Notes: generated by a model from the sequence alone, not told the origin. A stretch of 64,000 nt of DNA from an uncultured Muribaculaceae bacterium (GCA_910586975.1 CAJUKX010000004.1:62001-126000); one strand, 5' to 3'. Shown: positions 8,239 to 17,000, counted from the stretch's first letter. Made by a program: numbers and translations.

Positions 8239-9639
8239 TTAATCCGGCTGTATGTACTTCTTGCCGTTTTGGATGTAGATTTGTCCCTTGGCGGGATTTT
8301 CTATTCTGCGGCCTGTAATGTCATACTTTGCTCCGTCGGCTTGTGGTACGTCGACAGTTATATCAATTGCGCCGGAGGTGGGGAAGCTGTCGGTCTCGAT
8401 GATGTTGGTGAACATACTCCAGCCTGTTGCGTTCCTATATGCATCGGCTGTGCCGACAGGTACATATAGCGGTACATCTTTCTGTGAATCTTCGAATGCC
8501 GTACTTTGTACCGGCGGAATTACTGCCTTACAGTATATCCGTTCAAACTTTGAATTGCCGTAAAAGCTGTTGTTTCCCATTGAGCAAAGGGTTGACGGCA
8601 GAACCAACTGTTTCAAGGAAGAATTCATGAAAGCTTCATCCCCAATTTCAGACAGTCCTTCCTCCAGATATAAATTCTCAAGAGCGTAAAGGCCTTTAAA
8701 CGCATCTCTTCCAATAGTTGTAACAGAACACGGAATTCTCAGCTCTGATATTGAAATACCTTGATAAAGGAATCTTTCGGGGATATTTGTTATTCCATCG
8801 GAAATATATACATCTGTCAGCTCAAAACAACTGGAGAATATTCCCATACCTGTTAAATTGCAGTTTCCGGGTACAAACAATTTCTTTAATCGCGAACCTG
8901 TAAAAGCCATAAGCTCTATGGATTTCAGTGATTCGGGCAGATTGATTTCTGTCAGGGCACATTGATAGAATGAGCTGACTTTAATACTTTCCAAGGATTC
9001 GGGTAATATTACATTCTTCAGCGAATGGCAGCCATAGAAACAATAAGGCTCTATTGTTTTGATACCGATTGGTAATATAAGAGGATCGGTTTTCAATTTT
9101 CCACAAAACGCGAAAGCAGATTCCTTGATTCTCGTTAAAGATGAGGGTATGGTTATTTGCTCTAAGCCTGCGGCCCAGTAAAATGCTCCTTCGCCTATTT
9201 CTTCGAGGTCATCAGGCAGAACAATCTCTTTTAATTCAATTATATATGTATATATACCAATATGTTGTTCTTTTGAATCATAAAATGCTATATCAGGTAG
9301 TCTTTTACCTTCTATGTCGGCATCTTGCAGATTCAGATAAGAAACATATCCGTAAAATGTGGATTTCCACATTGTCTTTATATCATCGTCATTTACCGGG
9401 CCGTTAATATACAAAGAGTCAACCCTTTCTATATCATCGCCCAAAGCAGCTTCCAACGTGCCCGCTTCACTGAGCGTTATGTGCATGGTCTTTAACTCCA
9501 CCGAGTCACCACGCGAAGCCCGCGGATGCCTGCGTACCTCCATACGCTGTTCTTCTTTGAGAAAATCAGCAATACCATCCGAAGCCATGAGCTGCAGTGC
9601 TACAAACATACAGCATAAAAGTGTAATGATTTTATTCAT
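8239..9639 (-). CDS. BspA-type leucine-rich repeat surface protein
   Basis: A signal peptide (MNKIITLLCCMFVALQLMA) is followed by about ten LRR_5 (BspA-like, Treponema pallidum LRR) repeats, with patterns such as LPESLKSIELMAF and IGDEAFMNSSLKQLVLPSTL between about residues 120 and 410. The C-terminal tail YDITGRRIENPAKGQIYI is the Bacteroidales sorting motif. I chose the ATG at 9639; an upstream in-frame codon at 9681 lacks a signal peptide directly after it. BspA-like proteins bind host or bacterial surfaces. The gene lies 61 bases downstream of the caspase-like peptidase gene and is probably co-transcribed with it. Confidence 0.85.
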   Translation of the reverse strand: MNKIITLLCCMFVALQLMASDGIADFLKEEQRMEVRRHPRASRGDSVELKTMHITLSEAGTLEAALGDDIERVDSLYINGPVNDDDIKTMWKSTFYGYVSYLNLQDADIEGKRLPDIAFYDSKEQHIGIYTYIIELKEIVLPDDLEEIGEGAFYWAAGLEQITIPSSLTRIKESAFAFCGKLKTDPLILPIGIKTIEPYCFYGCHSLKNVILPESLESIKVSSFYQCALTEINLPESLKSIELMAFTGSRLKKLFVPGNCNLTGMGIFSSCFELTDVYISDGITNIPERFLYQGISISELRIPCSVTTIGRDAFKGLYALENLYLEEGLSEIGDEAFMNSSLKQLVLPSTLCSMGNNSFYGNSKFERIYCKAVIPPVQSTAFEDSQKDVPLYVPVGTADAYRNATGWSMFTNIIETDSFPTSGAIDITVDVPQADGAKYDITGRRIENPAKGQIYIQNGKKYIQPD

Positions 9640-9700
9640 GGTTCTGTTTTTTATGTATGGAGCGTTTTTGGAACGCTCCATACAGGTTATTTAATCGTGT

Positions 9701-12340
9701 TTATTTGACTTGGAATTTTTTGTTGTCAACAACCTCTTCGTCCCGGATATATACAACTGAGTATAATCCCTTAGTATAATCGGAAGTGTCAAAAGTTATC
9801 AACTTTTGATCGTTGTCAAGTAAAATAGTTTCTTTTATCTTACCATCAATCAAAGATACGACTTCCAAGCGACCTTGATTAGACGGGCTGAGATGAAGCT
9901 CTACTGTTGTATGCTTCCCGTCAGACGATACGGATTTGATACCTGAATGATATTCAATATCCACGCTGTCATATTTTATATCACCGTCTGCTGAATGAAC
10001 TAAAAGGCTGTATTTGTTATTGCCATCTTTAGGTTCTACGCTTATCGTATTAGCATTTCCGATAGTAAAACCATTTTCATCCATCCATGTTAAATCTGAG
10101 CCATCGTCTATAGTGGAATTAAGTTTGATTTTAGTGCTGTCTTTATCAATTACAATAATTCCCGGATCAAGTGTAAGTCTTGGTGTTTTAACTATAAAAG
10201 TTTCACCTCCCAAGATTTTGCCATTTTCATCTCGTTGAATCAAATCAAGCGTGTATTCATCATTTGGGAATACAAAATTCTTAAAATTGAATTTTAAAGA
10301 CACTACGTCAAACTCACCTTTTTTGAGACGTATTTTTTTAATTTTATTATTTTGAGTTTGGAGAAGAAGTTTGGGTGTAGTTGAATTAAGAGAAATGGAT
10401 TTTAGTATATTTTCGCCTTCAAAGCCACCTTCTTCCCATGCGGCATAAACCTTTGGACTCATTTCCATTTCAACGGCAGCGTATGAAAAGATTGAGTTAT
10501 CTTGTTCGGTAAGAGGTCTGAGTTCAAGAGAATAGTCTTGAGTTTTATCGGAGATGTTCCTTATATAGACATTAGTTCCTTTTGAAAGATTTTCTTTATA
10601 AATGATGCTGACATTTTTTTGAGCCTGATCATTATTTATTCTTTCATCAAAATACGTCTTTCCTTCAACATATGTTTCATCATAAGGAGTGCTTAATATC
10701 TTAGTCTTTAGACAGTAATGGTGCCAATTATCTTTGTCTTCAATTTCCATTTTAGGCAATGGCCAAGGAACACTTACGATACATGAATCGCCAGCTTTTA
10801 ATGCCGGTATGCAACACGGTTCCAAATGCCCACCGGTAACTTTATTGTTGGATGTTTCTCGCCCTTTCCATGCCGCATCTGTAAATGCAGTTGAGGCCTC
10901 AGCCCAATACACATGAAGCCATTGAAATCCCTCTGGAGCGTCCATCTTGCCTCGGTTATGAATTTTTACATAAACCATTGCGGCAAAATGGTCAGGTGAA
11001 TAATATGGATTTTCATGCTCTTCTATACTGTCGGCTTTGTTTCTGACCCATATTGCGGGACTTTTCCAATATTCGTCAGTTGTATGATTGGGTTCTTTGC
11101 CTGTATCTTCAGGATTATCCTTAATCAAGAAGTCTATAGCCGGAGCAAGGTGATTGAATGCAAGATCCTCTCCAATTGAAATAGGATTGGATTTGTATTG
11201 AGGATGTTCTTGTTTCATACGATCGTTAGCTTTTGCATAAGCGAAAGCTTCTTCCATGGTTACTCGGTCGTTATCATCGGTGTCAGCGTCAACAAGTACA
11301 CCTTTATGGTTTGCACCATTTACAGCGCATGTCCAATGGTATACAAATTCATCAAATGGGATGTCAGGGCATGCGTAAGAGGATTCACTACCGGTTGAAG
11401 CAGTTGAAACAACACAACCTATTGCAGAGAGGTCGTCGATAAATCCACCTGAAAAGCATTGTCCCAACACAACGTTTACATTAACATACTTTTCTGTAAA
11501 TGGAGCCAGCATTGCAGCCAACTCGTGGTCATACAATTTACCAAAATCCCAGAGATTTATATAGGACTTAGAAATGTAATCGTCAGTGCCGCCATGGTCT
11601 ATGACATAGAAGAAAAGATGGTCGTCTTCCCTTATATCATTTATAAGACCATTCAATACATTCTGTATATTCTGCTTTTTCGCAGCCAAGCTTATGTCAG
11701 CTATGCCGTCATTGTCAAGGTCAAGAGGTTGTGATATGAAGCCACCCGTTGTGCATCGCATATCAACTGCAGGGTCATTACCGTCTGACATAATAGGATA
11801 AATATGGCTTTTTGGCACACCATATTTATTTACCAAAGTTTGGTAAATAAAAGAACAGTCATTCCAGTATCGTTCATAGTTGGAGTATAGATTGACACCG
11901 CCACTAAGAATGATTGCATAAGTTCGAGACGCAACCTCTAATGATTGGTTGATGTTATCATTCTTTTTTACCAAAGGCTTTACATTGGCATTAAAGCCGT
12001 AACGGTTTTTTACTTCAATTGGAGTAAAATCACCTGTGGTAGGAGGTAGGGTTCGGTGCTCAGATGATATAACAGGAGTAGAGGACGTATAAGTTTTAGG
12101 TACATAATAAACATAGCAGTCATGTTCCCAACCTTGCATGGGATAGGCATCTACGAAGAATTCCCAAAAATTGAGGGTAGAGCGAACATAGTAGTCTACA
12201 TCTTCTTCTTTGACTGATTTTTTTACATACTCCAGTGCTTCGCTTTGCGTGATTTTGATTCCTCTCTGCGCGTATGATGCGAGTGGTAGGGCGCACCAAA
12301 GCATAAAGAGGATTAAGTACTTTAGTTTGTGATGTTTCAT
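9701..12340 (-). CDS. Secreted caspase-like (C13/CD-clan) cysteine peptidase with a T9SS-type sorting domain
   Basis: The 879-residue protein has a signal peptide (about 1-24). A caspase-hemoglobinase fold begins at RTYAIILSGG (about 139). It carries the catalytic His in YVIDHGG (His249) and the catalytic Cys in VVLGQCFSGG (Cys295), the HG...QC-SG pattern of clan CD peptidases such as C13 and gingipain-like enzymes. CARDB- or Ig-like domains follow (about 430-780). The C-terminal 80 residues, with YTKGLYSVVYI and KKFQVK, match a type A type IX secretion sorting domain. Substrate is unknown. The likely promoter lies more than 200 bases upstream, giving a long AT-rich leader. Confidence 0.85.
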   Translation of the reverse strand: MKHHKLKYLILFMLWCALPLASYAQRGIKITQSEALEYVKKSVKEEDVDYYVRSTLNFWEFFVDAYPMQGWEHDCYVYYVPKTYTSSTPVISSEHRTLPPTTGDFTPIEVKNRYGFNANVKPLVKKNDNINQSLEVASRTYAIILSGGVNLYSNYERYWNDCSFIYQTLVNKYGVPKSHIYPIMSDGNDPAVDMRCTTGGFISQPLDLDNDGIADISLAAKKQNIQNVLNGLINDIREDDHLFFYVIDHGGTDDYISKSYINLWDFGKLYDHELAAMLAPFTEKYVNVNVVLGQCFSGGFIDDLSAIGCVVSTASTGSESSYACPDIPFDEFVYHWTCAVNGANHKGVLVDADTDDNDRVTMEEAFAYAKANDRMKQEHPQYKSNPISIGEDLAFNHLAPAIDFLIKDNPEDTGKEPNHTTDEYWKSPAIWVRNKADSIEEHENPYYSPDHFAAMVYVKIHNRGKMDAPEGFQWLHVYWAEASTAFTDAAWKGRETSNNKVTGGHLEPCCIPALKAGDSCIVSVPWPLPKMEIEDKDNWHHYCLKTKILSTPYDETYVEGKTYFDERINNDQAQKNVSIIYKENLSKGTNVYIRNISDKTQDYSLELRPLTEQDNSIFSYAAVEMEMSPKVYAAWEEGGFEGENILKSISLNSTTPKLLLQTQNNKIKKIRLKKGEFDVVSLKFNFKNFVFPNDEYTLDLIQRDENGKILGGETFIVKTPRLTLDPGIIVIDKDSTKIKLNSTIDDGSDLTWMDENGFTIGNANTISVEPKDGNNKYSLLVHSADGDIKYDSVDIEYHSGIKSVSSDGKHTTVELHLSPSNQGRLEVVSLIDGKIKETILLDNDQKLITFDTSDYTKGLYSVVYIRDEEVVDNKKFQVK

Positions 12341-12561
12341 GATGGTTTAATTTAAGGGGTTAGTATTATTTTTATGTTGGTTGTTTATGGGAATAGACTA
12401 TGAATTTTATTAGACTCAATATTCGGCTATTGTCAAATCTTTAAGATTTTAAGCAAATGCCGTGACAAACTTAAAAAAGATTATTGATTTAAGGTTGGTA
12501 TTGAAACTTGAATTCTATTCATAGTTGATTTGTTAAGATTTGTAGATTTTGTTAATATTCG

Positions 12562-12594
12562 CAAAGATAATACATGAAGTAGCCAAATGCAAAT
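12562..12594 (-). promoter_or_regulatory. Candidate promoter of the caspase-like peptidase gene
   Basis: On the minus strand TATCTTTG (12569-12562) is preceded by ATTTGC at 12594-12589, close to the -33/-7 layout. It implies a 5' leader of about 215 bases. A weaker TAAGTTTG match on the same strand at 12473-12466 is an alternative. Confidence 0.5.
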
Positions 12595-12788
12595 ATTTTT
12601 TAAAGAAAATTTGCAGAAAATTAAAATTTTATTCATTTTGACCGATTTATGATGCTGTTTTTGGGATATTCCTATCCTTGCGCTTAAAATGGGAAGCTGT
12701 CTATAAAAGTGTGCCGGCCTGTATCATCGGCTTCCTCCGGATGCCATATTCCCGATAACATTCATTAGTTTTATTCAGCGAAAGCCGG

Positions 12789-13090
12789 AGGATTACGTTC
12801 CCGGAATATGACATCCGCCAAGGATGTCTGCCGCACCGTAACCCGGTATGCACGCGCGTAGGTGCAACCGAAGCGCAGGGCATGCCGGGTAAGAAATCTG
12901 TCAAGTGGGGGCATCCGGCAGGATGCAGCATAAGAGTCCGGAAATCGGTGTGATACGCAGTTGCCTATACCGCATCCTCCGGATGCAACCCCTTATGACC
13001 GCTTACCGTGCATGTTCTCCCTACGGTCGTACATACACGGTTACGGTATTTGCAGACATCCTCAGCCGGATATCTTATTCCGATATTCGG
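12789..13090. repeat. Palindromic intergenic repeat, family B copy 1
   Basis: This GC-rich element of about 300 bases contains several short palindromes of the form GACATCC...GGATGTC and GCATCC...GGATGC. Its outer arms are inverted copies: GGAATATGACATCC and GGATGTCTGC near 12803-12831 on the left, and GCAGACATCC then TCTTATTCC near 13052-13081 on the right. Further out, CCGTAACC and GGTTACGG also pair. The same element occurs at 44061-44361. Diverged partial units flank it at 12720-12788 and 13090-13165. No convincing coding frame exists. Confidence 0.75.
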
Positions 13091-13170
13091 TGTACCATCC
13101 TTCATAATCGGCTTCATGCCGACCCTCTACGGACTGCTTACGGTCGTACATACCGCGGTAAATACGTAAG

Positions 13171-13211
13171 TTAAACGACAACCGCCTCGTCGCGAGGCGG
13201 TTGTCGTTTAA
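13171..13211. terminator. Very strong hairpin, terminator of the Spy-like/anti-sigma operon
   Basis: TTAAACGACAACCGCCTCG, TCG, then the perfect complement form a 19-bp stem with a 3-base loop. It lies 30 bases past the minus-strand gene ending at 13241. Confidence 0.8.
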
Positions 13212-13240
13212 AATGAAAAAGGGTTAGTTTAGATTATTGT

Positions 13241-13714
13241 TTATTTTTGCTTTCCATTCACACGTCGGTGATGCTTCACGAGCTGCTGTGTAAAGCGGCG
13301 CTCGGCGTTTTTGAGGCGTAACAATTGTCGTGGGGAAAGTATTTCTTTAAATTTGTCGAAGTAAGTCATTTCGATCTGACCTTCAGCGCGTTTCTGCTCA
13401 AAAATAGTGCGCGAGGCGTTTTCAATCTCAAGGTCTGAGGCTTCCTTGCTTTCAGATACTTTGGTTTCGAGAGCGCGGGTCTCGGTATTTATGCGTTCCA
13501 CTTCGTCCTCCATAGAATCGTAAAGTGGGAAGAAATCGCGTTGCTGTTCACGAGTGAGTTCGAGATCTTTGGCAAGGAACTCGTGCTTGTATTCGCGAAT
13601 TTCCGAAAGCCAGCGTGATCTGTCGTTTTCAGATAAAGCAGACTGCGCATTCATATCCGCGGCCACGAGGCCAAGCAGGAGCAGAGTTGCAATAAAAAAA
13701 CGCTGAGTAATCAT
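13241..13714 (-). CDS. Spy/CpxP-like periplasmic protein
   Basis: This 157-residue exported protein has a signal peptide (MITQRFFIATLLLLGLVAAD...) and an otherwise alpha-helical, highly charged body. It contains LTREQQRDFFPLYDSMEDE and an ILSPRQLLRLKNAE segment, close to the LTxxQ-type motifs of Spy/CpxP chaperones. I start it at the ATG at 13714; the in-frame TTG two codons upstream is less likely. It follows the anti-sigma-like gene by 11 bases and ends before a strong terminator. In Bacteroidetes such a gene commonly closes an ECF sigma / anti-sigma operon and may act in envelope stress sensing. Confidence 0.75.
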   Translation of the reverse strand: MITQRFFIATLLLLGLVAADMNAQSALSENDRSRWLSEIREYKHEFLAKDLELTREQQRDFFPLYDSMEDEVERINTETRALETKVSESKEASDLEIENASRTIFEQKRAEGQIEMTYFDKFKEILSPRQLLRLKNAERRFTQQLVKHHRRVNGKQK

Positions 13715-13725
13715 AATCAAGTAGA

Positions 13726-14175
13726 CTATTCGTTAATATCCGAGGGAATTGGGTCGGCGACCATGAACATTTCAGCAGTATCAAGGAGCGATTCGGGCGT
13801 GAGTCCTTCATACATCAATGAATCGTAGAGATCCCACTGATTTACATCGGGAATTACATACTCGTTCACAAAAGTATCGTTGCTGAATGCATCTGCCATG
13901 GTAGGATTGGTTTCGAGGGGCTGCAATGATGTTGAAGTCAACATAGTGAACATCTTGAGCATGCACCAAACACCGGCAAACATGGCGGCCATATAAGCGT
14001 ATGGACGCAGACGCTGCCACCATGTGCGGGGCTGCGACTCCATCGGATTCAAGAGCTCGGGACGCATGGGCAGCTCGGCTTCCATACGACGCGCAAAGTC
14101 AGCAAAATAGCCTTCGGGGACCGTCATGCCGTCGTTGCGGTTGAGCTTATCAAGTATATTGTCGTCTTGTTTCAT
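13726..14175 (-). CDS. Probable anti-sigma factor-like membrane protein
   Basis: This 149-residue protein has a short cytosolic N-terminus (NRNDGMTVPEGYFADFARRM, a pattern common in Bacteroidetes anti-sigma-like proteins). A single membrane segment follows (about residues 60-80, AYMAAMFAGVWCMLKMF), then an acidic extracytoplasmic tail. It is followed by the Spy-like gene. Its expected partner, the ECF sigma gene, lies 1.1 kb upstream on the same strand beyond an opposite-strand GH43 gene. The role is inferred from topology and context; no zinc-binding HxxxCxxC motif is present. Confidence 0.6.
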   Translation of the reverse strand: MKQDDNILDKLNRNDGMTVPEGYFADFARRMEAELPMRPELLNPMESQPRTWWQRLRPYAYMAAMFAGVWCMLKMFTMLTSTSLQPLETNPTMADAFSNDTFVNEYVIPDVNQWDLYDSLMYEGLTPESLLDTAEMFMVADPIPSDINE

Positions 14176-14201
14176 AAAAATGCATTGGTTGCTTTTTGTT
14201 A

Positions 14202-14230
14202 CTTTAGACTTGATTATCCCGACAAGGTTT
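14202..14230 (-). promoter_or_regulatory. Possible ECF-type promoter of the anti-sigma-like gene
   Basis: On the minus strand AAACCTT (14230-14224), 14 bases, then GTCTAAAG (14209-14202) resembles the -35 and -10 of RpoE-type promoters (GAACTT and TCTAA). No TAnnTTTG box is visible upstream of this gene, so autoregulation by the nearby sigma factor is possible but unproven. Confidence 0.3.
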
Positions 14231-14296
14231 AAACGGCTCGCAATTTTTTTTTATTTTTTTCTTGAATCAAGCCTATATAGTTACGATTGTTTTGGT

Positions 14297-14304
14297 TATC
14301 TTTG
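14297..14304 (+). promoter_or_regulatory. -7 element (TATCTTTG) of the GH43 gene
   Basis: A consensus -7 box lies 18 bases before the ATG at 14323. It shows that the GH43 gene has its own housekeeping promoter. Confidence 0.6.
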
Positions 14305-14322
14305 TCAAAAAAACTTACTGAC

Positions 14323-15300
14323 ATGAAACTTTTACCAATCATTGCCCTTGCGGCATCCGTATTATCCGGTTTATCTACAGGGGCGGCTCCGCGCCACAAT
14401 GTGCCCACTGATTCGATAATCATGAGCGACCCTTGCATTTTAGCCGACCGGGCCTCTCATTCATACTATATGACCGGTACAGGCGGCATGCTTTGGAAAA
14501 GCAATGACCTGAAACTGTGGGATGGCCCCTACAGAGTGGCTCAGCCAAATCCCGAATCGTGGACAGGCCCCAAACCCGCTATATGGGCTGCCGAAATCCA
14601 TCCTTACAATAATAAATATTATTACTTTGCCACTTTTACCAACGATTCCACAATCATTCTGACCAACGACAACGGCAATATACCCCGCCGTGCCTCGCAT
14701 GTGCTTGTGGCCGATACGCCCGATGGCCCGTATGTACCCGTGTCGGATGCCGACTATCTGCCGGCCGACCGCCCCACTCTGGACGGAACACTGTGGGTGG
14801 AGCCTGACGGACAACCTTATATGGTGTACTGTGGCGAATGGCTGTATGACAACGACGGAACCATGGAAGCTGTGCCGTTAAAGAAAGACCTGTCGGCACC
14901 GAGCGGCGAGGCATTCCTGCTGTTCAAGGCTTCTGACTCGCCTTGGAGTCGCGAAAAGCGCAACGGCAAAGTCGGCCCCAACAGAGTTACCGATGGCCCC
15001 TGGCTGTTCCGCACCGCCACCGGACGGCTGGGCATGATATGGACCTCATGGATTTTCAATACTTACACTATGGGTGTGGCATACTCGGAAAGCGGCAACA
15101 TACACGGACCCTGGATTCAGGAAGAGACACCGCTCACACCGGCCAACATGGGCCACGGTATGATTTTCCAAGATTTCGACGGCAAATATATCCTCTCGCT
15201 CCACAGCCATAAGGACGTGAACGGACGCTACATACGCCGACCCGTGTTCTACGAAGTAGACCTGTCGGGCGACAAGCTCAAATTGGGCAAACGCCTTTAA
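14323..15300 (+). CDS. Glycoside hydrolase family 43 protein
   Basis: This 325-residue exported enzyme has a signal peptide (MKLLPIIALAASVLSGLSTGAA) and a single five-bladed beta-propeller. IIMSDPCILAD near the N-terminus holds the GH43 catalytic-base Asp. LDGTLWVEPDG (about 150) is the pKa-modulating Asp region. GHGMIFQDFDGKYILSLH near the C-terminus is a family block. Known members are beta-xylosidases and alpha-L-arabinofuranosidases; the substrate cannot be read from sequence. The start at 14323 follows a TATCTTTG promoter and gives a proper signal peptide. It sits alone, opposite in strand, between an ECF sigma gene and its presumed anti-sigma gene. Its stop TAA begins TAAGAGTGT. Confidence 0.85.
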   Translation: MKLLPIIALAASVLSGLSTGAAPRHNVPTDSIIMSDPCILADRASHSYYMTGTGGMLWKSNDLKLWDGPYRVAQPNPESWTGPKPAIWAAEIHPYNNKYYYFATFTNDSTIILTNDNGNIPRRASHVLVADTPDGPYVPVSDADYLPADRPTLDGTLWVEPDGQPYMVYCGEWLYDNDGTMEAVPLKKDLSAPSGEAFLLFKASDSPWSREKRNGKVGPNRVTDGPWLFRTATGRLGMIWTSWIFNTYTMGVAYSESGNIHGPWIQEETPLTPANMGHGMIFQDFDGKYILSLHSHKDVNGRYIRRPVFYEVDLSGDKLKLGKRL

Positions 15301-15305
15301 GAGTG

Positions 15306-15860
15306 TCAGGCGCCCTTGAAGAAATTCTCTATTTTCTTGACTGCAAGATGATATGAGGCTTTGAGGGCGCCGACCGTAGTACCGAGAATGTTTGACATAT
15401 CCTCGTATTTCATATCATCGAAATACTTCATGTTGAACACAATTCTCTGCTTCTCGGGCAACATGGCCACAGCCTTGCGCAGCTCCTGCGCCAATTGGTT
15501 GCCGTCAATATCCTGGTCGGCCTCGATTGTGGATATCAGGGCCGACTCCTGATCGTCGAGCGAGATACCCTGACGCTTGCGCTCCTTGGCAAGGAAAGTT
15601 ATCGACTCATTGAGAGCTATCTTATACAGCCATGTTGACAAGCGCGCGTCGCCCCTGAAATTCTCGATAGACATCCACGCCTTCATGAATGTATTCTGCA
15701 ACAGATCGTCGGCATCATCGTGGTTCTGCACCAGGCGGCGTATCTGCCAATAAAGAGGCTCGGAATATATACGGATTACCTCACCAAAAGCATCGCGCAC
15801 TGTCGCAGGATCGCGAAGGCGCTCTACAAGTTCTATGTTATCGGCAGGCAACTCAGACAT
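15306..15860 (-). CDS. ECF-type RNA polymerase sigma factor
   Basis: This 184-residue sigma-70 family protein has only regions 2 and 4. Region 2 contains DDADDLLQNTFMKAW and FRGDARLSTWLYKIA (about residues 50-85). Region 4 contains LPEKQRIVFNMKYFDDMKYEDM and a helix-turn-helix (about 130-178). The ATG at 15860 follows a TAAATTTG promoter (15888-15881), with a TTG 19 bases further upstream. Its regulon is unknown; the anti-sigma-like and Spy-like genes at 13.2-14.2 kb are the natural partners. The 3' end is 5 bases from the convergent GH43 stop. Confidence 0.92.
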   Translation of the reverse strand: MSELPADNIELVERLRDPATVRDAFGEVIRIYSEPLYWQIRRLVQNHDDADDLLQNTFMKAWMSIENFRGDARLSTWLYKIALNESITFLAKERKRQGISLDDQESALISTIEADQDIDGNQLAQELRKAVAMLPEKQRIVFNMKYFDDMKYEDMSNILGTTVGALKASYHLAVKKIENFFKGA

Positions 15861-15880
15861 AACTATCGGATATTTCAGTG

Positions 15881-15888
15881 CAAATTTA
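15881..15888 (-). promoter_or_regulatory. -7 element (TAAATTTG) of the ECF sigma gene
   Basis: A consensus -7 box lies 20 bases before the ATG at 15860, with a TTG -33 candidate at 15910-15908. Confidence 0.55.
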
Positions 15889-15994
15889 GCAAGATTTCCC
15901 GAAAATTCAAGCCTGCGGCACTTAATTTAAGTTTATTTGTGAAATTACATCTGAATAATACAATAACAGAATCTTTATTATCAACTTTTTTTCA

Positions 15995-16002
15995 TAAATT
16001 TG
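15995..16002 (+). promoter_or_regulatory. -7 element (TAAATTTG) of the lipoprotein gene
   Basis: A consensus match lies 83 bases before the ATG at 16086, in the divergent region with the sigma gene. Confidence 0.5.
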
Positions 16003-16085
16003 CGCTTTGAAACAACTCATCCTCAATATACACAACGGCAAACTATCCATCCGTTAAAATCCTTAAAAAATCAACTGACTTTAAA

Positions 16086-16991
16086 ATGAAAAAATTCTCA
16101 TTATTGACAATCCTTGCGCTTCTGACATTCGTGTTTGCCTCGTGCAACAGCGATTCAGAACCATACGAGCTGAAGACTCAGCAAAACTTCACCCAATGCT
16201 TCGCAAAGGTGACCGACACCCGTGTGAACCACGACAACTACACTATCAACAGCCCCGTAACAGTATTTCTTGAAGTGAAGTACCACAGCCAGACATGCAA
16301 CATAACCATCTCAGGCCTTAAAACAGCCGATGGCACCACATATCCGGCGCTTACCTTCGAAGACATGAAATGGACTGCCGACGACAAGGGCTGGGGTATG
16401 TGCGAGAATATGATTCCTACAGTATCATCGAAGACTCCCAACATAGCACTGCCCGAAATCTCTAACTTCAAGTTCAAATGGAACAACCGCGAGGCTCTGA
16501 GCAACACTCTCGGTACAAGCGGACTCAGTGTATGCGAGTTCAGCATGACGATTGACGGCATTTACCAAGTGACAGGTTCACGCAGCGAAATCATCATAAG
16601 CGGCGATACCGTTTCGAGCCCCGAGGGCGGCTCGCTCTTCAAGTCTACAGCACCCCTGTACAGCATAGTGCTGAAATTCGACACCATGAAGGCCGACATT
16701 CGTATAAGCAACGCCATGTTTTATGATTCTATGAAGCCTCTGCAGCTCGACCTGCTCGGCGTGCCTTTCACATTCAAGGATTTCTCTCAGGTGATTGAAT
16801 TGAAAGCTGAGGCCATAGTACCTTCAATAAACGGTGTTCCGCAGACCGAAATGCCCATTACCGAGTTCAACGGTGCTTTAACAGCAGCCGACGGCGGCAG
16901 ACTCACCTTCAAGACAAGCATCGACAACAAACTATATGATGTAACGGCTAATCTGACAATACTCGCCGTACCGACCATTATAGAAAAATAA
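16086..16991 (+). CDS. Lipoprotein of unknown function
   Basis: This 301-residue protein has a lipoprotein signal peptide with lipobox FASC (Cys19), followed by NSDSEP, a likely surface-export flavour. The remainder is predicted beta-rich, with two internally similar halves. Each half has an ISGLK or IRISNAMF-like strand followed by a stretch such as PALTFEDMKW or PFTFKDFSQ. I do not recognise a named family. It is divergent from the ECF sigma gene. An intrinsic terminator follows at 17001-17028. Confidence 0.75.
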   Translation: MKKFSLLTILALLTFVFASCNSDSEPYELKTQQNFTQCFAKVTDTRVNHDNYTINSPVTVFLEVKYHSQTCNITISGLKTADGTTYPALTFEDMKWTADDKGWGMCENMIPTVSSKTPNIALPEISNFKFKWNNREALSNTLGTSGLSVCEFSMTIDGIYQVTGSRSEIIISGDTVSSPEGGSLFKSTAPLYSIVLKFDTMKADIRISNAMFYDSMKPLQLDLLGVPFTFKDFSQVIELKAEAIVPSINGVPQTEMPITEFNGALTAADGGRLTFKTSIDNKLYDVTANLTILAVPTIIEK

Positions 16992-17000
16992 GCATTATCA

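Noticed and set aside
12701..13174. Short frames on both strands within the 12.8 kb repeat
   Set aside because: They are Cys/Arg/Pro-rich translations of palindromes and recur only as the DNA repeat recurs.
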